Shown here: one piece after another, positions 1 through 5,844 of the stretch
Layout: each line of letters opens with the position of its first letter
Position numbering within the stretch: the first letter of the stretch is position 1
Source: an uncultured Verrucomicrobia subdivision 3 bacterium
GTDB lineage: Bacteria > Verrucomicrobiota > Verrucomicrobiae > Limisphaerales > CAMLLE01
Reading direction: 5' to 3'
Assembly (NCBI GenBank): GCA_946480555.1
Contig: CAMLLE010000202.1
Coordinates: 1-6,207, forward strand
DNA length: 6,207 bases
Made by a program: the position numbers and the translations under genes
The notes under the pieces: generated by a model
Seen by the model: only the letters and a program-made list of their open reading frames with translations
The model's database searches: none
What the model was told of the DNA's origin: nothing

Positions 1-1240
1 GGGTCTTCGCCTTTGCTTCGCGGAACTTCTTTGAATCATGCAAATACAGCCACACCGCGCGCACCAGCCAGACAACCGTGTGCAATCCAAAGAAGGTGAA
101 CACGCTGATCAGCAAACCAGTCATCGCCACAAACACCACGTGCAGCACCGGATAGTTTTCTTTGTCCAGCGGGTTCGCGTGCGGCTTGTACTCCGTGAAG
201 CCCATCGTGGCGTCCGGATGACACGCCTGGCAGGTGGCGAGAATGTTCGACTGGGAAAGCCGGGATGCCGGATCAAGGTGCGGCAACACATCGTGATGGC
301 CGTGGCAGTCGTAGCACGCGGCGACATCGGGGGCGACGTTCGGTTTCCCCAGCGCCATCGCCTTGCCGTGATACGTGTCGCGGTAATGTTCGAGCCGGTC
401 CTGATGGCATTTGCCGCAGCGCTGGTCGCTGACCATTTTGAAATGGCCGTTCTTCGGCGTCTCCACTTCGTGCGCGGTATGGCAGTCGGTGCAGACAGGT
501 CCCTTGGGATCGCCCGCCAGCAGCAGCTTGCCGTGGACGCTGTTGTTGTAGATTTCCTCCACGCCCACATGGCACTTGCCGCAGGTGCCCGCAACGTTCG
601 CGTGATTGATGGGCGATTCCCGATCCACGCCGCGCTTGATGTCATGCACGCCGTGGCAATCGCTGCACGACGGCGCGACGATGAGTCCCTTCTCCAGCAA
701 CGCCACGCCGTGGATGCTGTCCTTGTAATGCGAAGCCGCTTCCGGATTCTTCATCCGGTATTCCTCCGTCAACCGCGGATTGCTGTGACACTTCGCGCAG
801 GTCTGCGGGAGGTTCAGTTTGAACACCGGCGAGCCGGCGGACTTCACCGGACCGATCTCATGCGCGCCATGGCAATCCCAGCAATCGGCCGCGCCCGAGG
901 CGCCGAGTTTGTGGCTCAATCCGTGAATGCTCAGCGCGTATTGCTTGCCCGCCTCTTCATGGCAACTGGCGCAATCCGGCGGCGGCAGCTTCGGATCGTG
1001 AACCATGTCCTTGATGCCGACATGGCAATCGATGCAATCCAGGCTCGCGTGAATCGATTTCGAAAACGTGTTCGTGGCGAACACGAGCGAAACGGTTTTG
1101 CCGTCCACCTTTCGCGTCGTCGTCGGATCCAGGTGGCAATCGAGGCAATCCGCGTTTGTGATCTTCTCAGCGGAGAAGCTCGTGAGCGGAAGAAGAACCA
1201 AAAGCGCCAGAAGGAAGAATCTGCGCCAATTTGGATGCAT
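1..1240 (-). CDS. Multihaem c-type cytochrome with C-terminal membrane (probable cytochrome b-like) domain, 3' end cut off by window edge
   Basis: The frame starts at the ATG complementary to 1238-1240 and stays open for 413 codons to the window edge. Residues 1-24 form a Sec signal peptide: Arg-rich start, hydrophobic core FFLLALLVLLPL, likely cleavage after SFSA. Eleven CXXCH c-haem motifs follow, at about residues 32, 69, 90, 120, 148, 192, 220, 250, 275, 309 and 337. Several sit in a repeated module in which an (S/T)xHG motif precedes CxDCH, as expected if upstream histidines are distal haem ligands. From about residue 365 a hydrophobic helix begins, with His367 and His387 (FGLHTVVWL), followed by a basic stretch. 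This layout resembles multihaem cytochromes fused to a cytochrome b561/HydC/FdnI-like quinone-reactive domain (compare Geobacter CbcL); that is inference, because the rest of the domain lies outside. GGGGAG at 1243-1248 is a fair ribosome binding site. Expected location: periplasm, anchored in the inner membrane, exchanging electrons with menaquinone. Confidence 0.9.
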   Translation of the reverse strand, partial: MHPNWRRFFLLALLVLLPLTSFSAEKITNADCLDCHLDPTTTRKVDGKTVSLVFATNTFSKSIHASLDCIDCHVGIKDMVHDPKLPPPDCASCHEEAGKQYALSIHGLSHKLGASGAADCWDCHGAHEIGPVKSAGSPVFKLNLPQTCAKCHSNPRLTEEYRMKNPEAASHYKDSIHGVALLEKGLIVAPSCSDCHGVHDIKRGVDRESPINHANVAGTCGKCHVGVEEIYNNSVHGKLLLAGDPKGPVCTDCHTAHEVETPKNGHFKMVSDQRCGKCHQDRLEHYRDTYHGKAMALGKPNVAPDVAACYDCHGHHDVLPHLDPASRLSQSNILATCQACHPDATMGFTEYKPHANPLDKENYPVLHVVFVAMTGLLISVFTFFGLHTVVWLVRAVWLYLHDSKKFREAKAKT

Positions 1241-1517
1241 CGCTCCCCGCGTTCCGCGGCAGCGTGCTGAAGAAGCAGCGCCCGGCCGGGAAACGGAGCG
1301 TGGCCGTCCGCGGCCACAGCAACCCACATCACGACTACGGCCTCCGCTTTTTGCAAATTCGGACCTTGCTGCGCCCGAGGACGGACGCGCCCCGTCGCCA
1401 AACTTTTCGGGAAGGCTCTCAGCCATTTGCGAATCGCTCTCCCGCGCGGCGCGTCCGGAAAGACGCGTCCCGCCACTTGAAGATTCGTTTCGCAACAGGA
1501 CGGAAATCGAACAGCCA
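1241..1517. other. Non-coding gap between the two multihaem cytochrome genes, with two short hairpins
   Basis: This 277-nt gap lies between the stop of the seven-haem cytochrome and the start of the 11-haem one. Reading frames here only extend shadows of neighbours and have no recognisable domain. Two perfect small inverted repeats are visible: GTGGCCG/CGGCCAC (1300-1306 and 1311-1317, 4-nt loop) and CGCGTC/GACGCG (1450-1455 and 1462-1467, 6-nt loop). Neither is followed by a T-run, so a simple intrinsic terminator is not supported. The gap could hold a second promoter, a structured leader or repeat remnants; I saw no convincing -35/-10 pair. Confidence 0.5.
1243..1248 (-). promoter_or_regulatory. 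Candidate ribosome binding site of the 11-haem cytochrome
   Basis: On the minus strand GGGGAG ends two bases before the ATG at 1240. The spacing is short, but it is the only purine-rich Shine-Dalgarno-like match found close before any of the four cytochrome genes. No other ATG lies in the first frame-matched codons upstream, and the signal peptide begins directly at this ATG, which supports the start. Confidence 0.4.
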
Positions 1518-2990
1518 CTACGGACCGCCAGTATGGCAGTCGTTGCATGAGCCATCGACCTCGTCTCCAGGATGTTTGAATGGTTGTCCATTTGGAGAAA
1601 TCAGGTTCAGCTCTTCACCCGCGCCTTGCGCGAGGATCGTGTGGCAGGAGATGCAGTCGCTGGCGGGAATTTTCTTTTTGCCGTCGAGCGACGCGTGCTT
1701 GCCATCGTGGCAGCGGAAACAGCCAGCCCAGTCCTTGTGTCCAATGTTCTCAGGATAGGCGCGCCAGTCGGCCTTCATCTCCGGGAAGAAATTCTGGCTG
1801 TAGATCGTCTGCACTTCCTTGACGATCTTCTCGACGTCCGGACGCCCGTCGTAGCTGGCTCGCAGCGCGGTGGCGATCTGATGCAGCGCTTGCGATTCGG
1901 TGTCGTACTTGGCGGCAAGAACTTTGACGGCGTTGGACTTCACCCACGGAACCGACGGATCAATTTTCCCAATGCTCATCGCCAGATCCACGGCGTCGTT
2001 CGGCGAACGATAGCGGTGCGAGGGCCGGTTGTGGCAATCCATGCAATCCATCTGGCGGATTTCCATCTTCGTGATGTCGTTGGTGAATCGCGGGAGCCGG
2101 TCTTCGGTGACGTTCCCTTGCGGATCTGTGACTTTCACCCACGGAATTGTCTGACGGCGATCGTCGCTCGCCACATATTCGATTTTGTTGTCCTGGCTGA
2201 CGTGCCAGTGAATGCCGCCGGGCGTGCCGTGCGCCGGGTCTGCGCCGCCAACCTTCAGCGAGAGCCGGACGGCGTAAGGTGTATTGGTTTCGTCCGCGAG
2301 GTAATGCTGGTAAACGCGGTCGATGTTGCCGGAAAACTTGTTCGGCCAATGGCATTGCTCGCAGGTCTCGCGTGCGGGCCGCAGGTTGCGAATCGGAGTG
2401 GGAATCGGCCGTTGATAGTCGCCAGTCATCACACCAATCAACTGGTGCATGCCGTTCATCTTCGCTTCCACAAACGCTCGGGCACCGTGACCGACATGGC
2501 ATTCCACGCAGCTGACGCGGGCGTGCGGCGAGTTCTGGTAGGCGACAAACTCCGGCTTCATCGGAACGTGGCAAGCCTGTCCGCAGAATTGAACCGACTC
2601 GCTCACGTGATAGCTCTGGTAACTGCCAATGGCGGTGCACAGGAGGAAGATCAAACTGCAAAAAACGAAAATGCGTAGCTTCCGGCGATCGCCCGGTCGC
2701 GAGAGATCGACCGCGAGCACACTTGCCGGAGCGTCGGCTCCCACGGCGCGAAAGCGGCGTCGCTGCAGCCAGAAGCCAAGCGCGATCAGGCCCAGGCCGA
2801 AAAAGAGAAACGATGGCGCGATGACGTAAGCCAGAATGCCGAGGTACGGATTTCCGTTGGGATCGAGAACGTCGAGCGCGAAGAGCAGGAGAAAGGCAAA
2901 GAAGCTGCCAAGCGCCACCACCGCGCCGGTAAAGCTGATCCAGTTGCGGAAGTGACGCGGTTTTGTGTGTGGCTTGCTTTCGTTGCTCAT
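1518..2990 (-). CDS. Membrane-anchored seven-haem NapC/NirT-like cytochrome c
   Basis: The protein has 490 residues when started at MSNESK (ATG at 2990). Hydrophobic segments at about residues 15-38, 50-76 and 105-125 predict an N-terminal membrane anchor, followed by a periplasmic haem domain. Haem sites are CGQACH (136, a CX3CH variant), then CXXCH at 161, 210, 316, 424, 446 and 482. The segment from FCGQACHVPMKPEF through CVECHVGHG is the NapC/NirT/NrfH-type quinol dehydrogenase signature, with a Met shortly after the first haem motif. This family takes electrons from menaquinol and passes them to periplasmic partners. Here the haem domain is much longer than four-haem NapC or NrfH, so the partner is not predictable. 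In-frame ATGs at 3011 and 3029 would add 7 or 13 residues. I prefer 2990 because the segment just upstream is a perfect inverted repeat, but none of the three has a good ribosome binding site. The stop is TAG at 1518-1520. Confidence 0.93.
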   Translation of the reverse strand: MSNESKPHTKPRHFRNWISFTGAVVALGSFFAFLLLFALDVLDPNGNPYLGILAYVIAPSFLFFGLGLIALGFWLQRRRFRAVGADAPASVLAVDLSRPGDRRKLRIFVFCSLIFLLCTAIGSYQSYHVSESVQFCGQACHVPMKPEFVAYQNSPHARVSCVECHVGHGARAFVEAKMNGMHQLIGVMTGDYQRPIPTPIRNLRPARETCEQCHWPNKFSGNIDRVYQHYLADETNTPYAVRLSLKVGGADPAHGTPGGIHWHVSQDNKIEYVASDDRRQTIPWVKVTDPQGNVTEDRLPRFTNDITKMEIRQMDCMDCHNRPSHRYRSPNDAVDLAMSIGKIDPSVPWVKSNAVKVLAAKYDTESQALHQIATALRASYDGRPDVEKIVKEVQTIYSQNFFPEMKADWRAYPENIGHKDWAGCFRCHDGKHASLDGKKKIPASDCISCHTILAQGAGEELNLISPNGQPFKHPGDEVDGSCNDCHTGGP

Positions 2991-2998
2991 GGGAGGGT

Positions 2999-3021
2999 GC
3001 GGGACGTTCATCACGTCCCGC
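2999..3021. repeat. Perfect 9-bp inverted repeat before the seven-haem cytochrome
   Basis: GCGGGACGT at 2999-3007 is matched exactly by ACGTCCCGC at 3013-3021, with a 5-nt loop (TCATC). It sits 9 nt upstream of the preferred start at 2990 and 25 nt after the stop of the small cytochrome gene at 3046. It may be an RNA hairpin that alters expression between the two genes, a protein site, or part of a dispersed repeat. There is no T-run after it on the minus strand, so it is not a standard terminator. Confidence 0.6.
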
Positions 3022-3045
3022 GGTGTCATCAGCTTTGCAGCTGTT

Positions 3046-3372
3046 CTATTTCTTGAACGTGCGCATGTAATCGACGAGCGCTTTGGCGTCGGCCTCGGAG
3101 ATTTCCGATGGCTTCATCAGGACCTTGCCTTCTTTGTCTTTCAGGCCTTCGCGGATGGCCTTGATGCCGTTGGCGTCGGTCATTTCTTCCTGAACCTTGG
3201 CGGTGGAATAATCCTTCGCGCCGAGTTTCTGGCCCATTTTAGTTTCGCCTTTGCCTTCCTTGCCGTGGCACTTGGCGCACTGTTCGTCATACAACGCCTT
3301 GGCATCCGCTGCGCGAACGGTCCACGCAGTGATCGATGTCATGGCGATGGCGAGCACGAGTAGTTTTTTCAT
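3046..3372 (-). CDS. Small monohaem class I-type cytochrome c (paralogue 1)
   Basis: The 108-residue product begins with a signal peptide (MKKLLVLAIA through TVRA; cleavage near residue 21) and has one haem motif, CAKCH, at residues 32-36. The mature part of roughly 87 residues is in the usual size range of a short class I cytochrome c. Met86 in KVLMKP is the likely sixth haem ligand and is followed by a C-terminal helix (ALVDYMRTF), the standard fold order. It should be a soluble periplasmic electron carrier. It lies upstream of and on the same strand as the seven-haem membrane cytochrome, a plausible redox partner. By my count it matches the next gene upstream at about 57 of 87 mature positions, so the pair arose by duplication. 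The ATG has no visible Shine-Dalgarno sequence; the start is supported by the signal peptide. Confidence 0.93.
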   Translation of the reverse strand: MKKLLVLAIAMTSITAWTVRAADAKALYDEQCAKCHGKEGKGETKMGQKLGAKDYSTAKVQEEMTDANGIKAIREGLKDKEGKVLMKPSEISEADAKALVDYMRTFKK

Positions 3373-3387
3373 ACGTAGGATGTTTGG

Positions 3388-3446
3388 CTGGCGCTCGCCC
3401 CTGCTCCCGGTTCGTCGCGAACCGGCTCGAACCGGCCTCGCGCCAG
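3388..3446. repeat. Nested hairpin directly upstream of small cytochrome paralogue 1
   Basis: CTGGCGC (3388-3394) pairs exactly with GCGCCAG (3440-3446). Inside it, CCGGTTCG (3407-3414) pairs exactly with CGAACCGG (3418-3425) across a 3-nt loop. The CGAACCGG half is repeated once more at 3428-3435. The inner edge is 15 nt from the ATG at 3372. On the minus-strand transcript it would form a structured 5' leader if the promoter is upstream of it. It may equally be a dispersed intergenic repeat. Confidence 0.55.
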
Positions 3447-3537
3447 TCTCACAGTATGAGTGTTATTTGTGGCCTTGCTTCCCTGCATCGCGGTTCTTGG
3501 CAAAGCTTGAACATCTATTGGGAAACCGCATTCACAT

Positions 3538-3617
3538 CTCGTCCCTCGTCCCTCGTCCCTCGATTCGTTCCGATTCAATTCGACTCACCCCGAGGACGAC
3601 GACGAGGACGAGGGACG
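3538..3617. repeat. CTCGTCC-type imperfect hairpin repeat, copy 1
   Basis: Three head-to-tail CTCGTCC heptamers plus CTCG (3538-3562) face a GAGGACG/GACGAGG-rich arm (3591-3617), with about 28 nt between. The arms are imperfect inverted repeats built of short GA-rich and CT-rich units. A second element of the same composition occurs at 4358-4423. I recall such elements as common between genes in Verrucomicrobiota; this is unverified here. It is unlikely to be a coding sequence. Confidence 0.65.
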
Positions 3618-3714
3618 ATTACGATTTGGAATTTGAAAGAGCGTGGCGAGGGCTGGTCACGAACAGGAGTGGCAATCAACGGCGGTTCGCGCAGGTTCAA
3701 CCCTCGCCTGGAGC

Positions 3715-4044
3715 TTACTTCTTCAGCCCCCGCAAATACGCGGTCAGCGCTTTCACTTCGTCATCAGTGATGCCTTCGGTCGGCTTCATCAGAACCTTGC
3801 CGTCCTTGTCCTTCACACCTTCCTTGATCGCCTTGGCGATGGCTTCGTCAGTGATGGCGTCCTGGACTTTGGCGCTGGAGTAATCCTTGGCGCCCAGCTT
3901 CTGGCCCATCTTTGTGTCGCCTTTGCCATCGGCACCGTGACATTTGGCGCAGCCTTTGTCCCAAAGTTCCTTGCCGTCTGCCGCGGCGCTGTTGAATGCG
4001 GCTGAAAGGCCGATGACGGTTATGAGGAGAATGATCTTTTTCAT
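3715..4044 (-). CDS. Small monohaem class I-type cytochrome c (paralogue 2)
   Basis: The 109-residue product has a clear signal peptide (MKKIILLITVIGLSAAFNSA, cleavage around residues 20-22) and one haem motif, CAKCH, at residues 32-36. KVLMKP supplies the likely axial Met86. The block TKMGQKLGAKDYS is identical in its paralogue, while the signal peptides have diverged and one residue is inserted after KPTE. It is expected to be a soluble periplasmic electron carrier, and is the first gene of the minus-strand cytochrome cluster. The ATG at 4044 is set by the signal peptide; no Shine-Dalgarno sequence precedes it. A 342-nt repeat-bearing gap separates it from its paralogue, so the two may be transcribed separately despite their common origin. 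Confidence 0.93.
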   Translation of the reverse strand: MKKIILLITVIGLSAAFNSAAADGKELWDKGCAKCHGADGKGDTKMGQKLGAKDYSSAKVQDAITDEAIAKAIKEGVKDKDGKVLMKPTEGITDDEVKALTAYLRGLKK

Positions 4045-4357
4045 GCAGGTAGTTCGTTGTGCGTTTGCGGCGGTTCGCCGTTTGCAAGTGAGCTTCGGCT
4101 GAATGCCGCGGAGGCACTACGCGCCCGTTGCCGAACAATCATCGGATTTTGCACGAGCTGGGCAATCGCGGCTTCGACATGCCGAAGGCGTTCGCGACAA
4201 GATAGTTTTCATCAGGAGCAAATGAATGTTGTTTCAAGCCCCCCGGGAAGGTGTTGCAAGCACCGATGGACTCGGATTCTTTGAGACCGAACCGCCTCCC
4301 TCGATCCGCGTCGATCAGACAGCAGCTATTCTAGAAGCGGGTAATATCGCCCTCCTT

Positions 4358-4423
4358 CTCGTCCTCGTCGTCGTCCTCGAAGCCCAAACAACCGAGCACG
4401 AAGACGAGGAGGACGAGGACGAC
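4358..4423. repeat. CTCGTCC-type imperfect hairpin repeat, copy 2
   Basis: A CT-rich arm built of CTCGTC/GTCCTCG units (4358-4379) faces a GACGAGG/GGACGAGG arm (4399-4423), with about 19 nt between. Composition and design match the element at 3538-3617, although the loop and flanking sequences differ. Two independent copies within 900 nt indicate a dispersed repeat family rather than a gene-specific signal. Confidence 0.65.
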
Positions 4424-4564
4424 ATTTCGCGCTCTCGCGTCCTTCCCATGAAACCATCCTCAGTTCCAGAGCAAAAGCGAGTAGCCACGAGTGTAACGCA
4501 GGCGGACTCCGTGGTGAATCTATCGATCTATAGCGTTTCTCCAAATTCATTTCCGGATCATCTC

Positions 4565-4632
4565 ACCGCGGAGGCGCAGAGGCGCGGAGGAAGCCCTATT
4601 TTGATTGCTCCGCGTCTCCGCGTCTCCGCGGT
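4565..4632. repeat. CCGCGGAG-type long hairpin repeat
   Basis: The 25-nt arm starting ACCGCGGAGG (4565-4589) and the 25-nt arm ending CTCCGCGGT (4608-4632) are inverted repeats matching at 22 of 25 positions, with an 18-nt loop. Each arm holds degenerate repeats of a GCGGAG(A/G)CGC-like unit. I recall similar elements (CGCAGAGACGC/GCGGAG families) from intergenic DNA of many environmental bacteria, where they are often mis-called as small proteins. There is no T-run after the stem on either strand, so a terminator role is not favoured. Confidence 0.75.
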
Positions 4633-4821
4633 TGTCGGAAACTTCTTCTGGTAACCGCTCTAGAGGAGCGACAAATGGAGAGGATTTGGAGCTCGTGAGC
4701 AGGTTGCGAAGAAATAGGAAGCTTCGCGTGAGGAACAATTCCCGAATCAATTCGCTGGTCACCCGATCTCGTTCGTTAAGATTCGTTCCGCTGACATCAA
4801 GGTGAACAAAACCCAATAACG

Positions 4822-5844
4822 ATGGGGCTGCCACGCATTTTGAATTCCCGCAAAATACGCCCAGAGTTTGACAACGCGAGTGTAGTGACTCCTTCCCATG
4901 CGGCCTATGGTGAGCCCACGATTGTGGAAGGATTCACCCCACATTTAAACACGGCGCTCGACCATCCGGAAAAACGGAAGCGCGGCAGCGCCTTGCCTCC
5001 TGCTCCAGAAACCGCCTTCGGTTGTCCGCGCGATTTTCTTGAGAACCGCTTTGTTTACGTCGTCGTCTCAGCCCGCGCTCGCGGCTTGACGATCGGGGTG
5101 AACATGAATCCGGACAAGCAATGCAACTTCAGCTGCGTCTATTGCGAAGTGCATCGCAACGAACCTCCGCGCGAAACGATCCTGAATCCAGAAGTGCTGG
5201 CGGATGAGTTGCGGAAGACCCTGGCCTTTGTCGTCAGCGGCCGGTTGCGCGAGCGTCCCTGGTATCACGCACTGCCCGATGAATTGCTGCAACTGCGTCA
5301 CGTGACACTGAGCGGCGATGGCGAACCCACGCTGGCGAAAAACTTCGTTGAAGTGGTGCAATCCGTGGTTCATGTGCGCGCGCTCGGCGGGTTCCCGTTC
5401 TTCAAACTCGTGCTCAGCACGAACGGAACCGGCCTCGACGAACCTCACGTGCAGCAGGGACTGAAATACCTGACGAAGTCCGACGAAATCTGGATCAAGC
5501 TGGACGGCGGCACGCAGGCTTACTTGAACAAGGTGGATCGCATGAGCGTTCCGCTGGAAAAGATCCTGAGCAACATCCTGCTCATCAGCCGCAATCGTCC
5601 CGTGATCATCCAGAGTTTGTTCCCGGCGATCAACGGCGAGGAACCGCCGCTGGAAGAGATCGAGCAATACGCGCAGCGCTTGAAGGAATTGCGAGCGGCT
5701 GGCGCACAGATTCCACTGGTGCAAATTTATTCCGCCACCCGGCCCACGCCGAACTCCGCCTGCGGGCATCTCGCGCTGCGATCACTTTCCCGGATCGCTC
5801 AAGCCGTCCGCCAGGCATCGGGGCTGAAGGCGGAGGTTTTTTAA
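4822..5844 (+). CDS. Radical SAM protein, COG0731/TYW1-like
   Basis: The frame encodes up to 340 residues. The 4Fe-4S/SAM motif CX3CX2C is intact as CNFSCVYC (residues 101-108), which fits a functional radical SAM enzyme. SGDGEPT (164-170) matches the GE-type SAM-binding motif, followed by LSTNGTG (198-204), IWIKLDGG (223-230) and a C-terminal IYSATRP segment (302-308). The motif arrangement is like COG0731 Fe-S oxidoreductases related to wybutosine enzyme TYW1, but the substrate is unknown and wybutosine synthesis is not expected in bacteria. The conserved domain seems to begin near residue 65 (AFGCPRDFLENRF). The first ~60 residues are Pro/Arg-rich, and the 4822 ATG lacks a ribosome binding site. 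A shorter start such as the TTG at 4993 (residue 58), with GGAAG at 4976-4980, is a real alternative. The protein has no signal peptide or membrane segment and should be cytoplasmic. Nothing ties it functionally to the cytochromes. Confidence 0.88.
   Translation: MGLPRILNSRKIRPEFDNASVVTPSHAAYGEPTIVEGFTPHLNTALDHPEKRKRGSALPPAPETAFGCPRDFLENRFVYVVVSARARGLTIGVNMNPDKQCNFSCVYCEVHRNEPPRETILNPEVLADELRKTLAFVVSGRLRERPWYHALPDELLQLRHVTLSGDGEPTLAKNFVEVVQSVVHVRALGGFPFFKLVLSTNGTGLDEPHVQQGLKYLTKSDEIWIKLDGGTQAYLNKVDRMSVPLEKILSNILLISRNRPVIIQSLFPAINGEEPPLEEIEQYAQRLKELRAAGAQIPLVQIYSATRPTPNSACGHLALRSLSRIAQAVRQASGLKAEVF

Larger units (their letters stand above)
3373..3714. other. Gap between the two small cytochrome genes, made largely of repeat structures
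   Basis: No credible gene is seen in these 342 nt. The part nearest the downstream gene folds into a nested hairpin (3388-3446). The middle holds the CTCGTCC-type hairpin (3538-3617). Open frames crossing it give low-complexity or Arg-rich translations and no recognisable domain. The minus-strand promoter for the gene ending at 3046 could lie here, but I could not identify a convincing -35/-10 pair. Confidence 0.6.
4045..4821. other. 777-nt intergenic region between divergent genes, no convincing gene
   Basis: It separates the minus-strand cytochrome cluster from the plus-strand radical SAM gene, so promoters for both should lie here. Short open frames on both strands translate into Arg/Ser/Pro-rich peptides with no recognisable motif, and those over 4565-4632 are simply translations of a hairpin repeat. 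No tRNA or rRNA was seen. The 4085-4220 part has a fairly open minus-strand frame (about 50 codons) without an ATG that fits a gene; a decayed coding remnant is possible but unsupported. Confidence 0.6.

Noticed and set aside
38..1270. 410-codon plus-strand open frame across the left part of the window
   Set aside because: It is antisense to the 11-haem cytochrome. Its translation is rich in Arg, Val and Ala without domains, while the minus strand shows 11 CXXCH motifs and a signal peptide.
1572..2678. 368-codon plus-strand open frame
   Set aside because: It is antisense to the seven-haem NapC-like gene, and its His/Val/Arg-rich translation is what the reverse of haem-motif codons would give.
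4085..4220. Minus-strand frame of about 50 codons upstream of the first cytochrome, considered as a gene remnant
   Set aside because: There is no suitable start, no family resemblance, and an open stretch this short is expected by chance in GC-rich DNA.
4358..4423. Repeats considered as a CRISPR array
   Set aside because: Units are 6-10 nt, adjacent and inverted, with no regularly spaced 20-40 nt repeats or unique spacers.
4226..4834. Several short open frames of 60-140 codons on both strands between the cytochromes and the radical SAM gene
   Set aside because: They run through two hairpin repeats, have low-complexity or Arg/Ser/Pro-rich translations, and lack a start signal or motif.
4867..4910. 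TTGACA at 4868-4873 as a -35 box for the radical SAM gene
   Set aside because: No TATAAT-like sequence lies 16-18 nt downstream (the position holds CCTTCC), and it falls inside the reading frame if 4822 is the start.
5068..5769. 233-codon minus-strand open frame
   Set aside because: It is antisense to the radical SAM gene, whose CX3CX2C and GDGEPT motifs show that the plus strand is the coding one.
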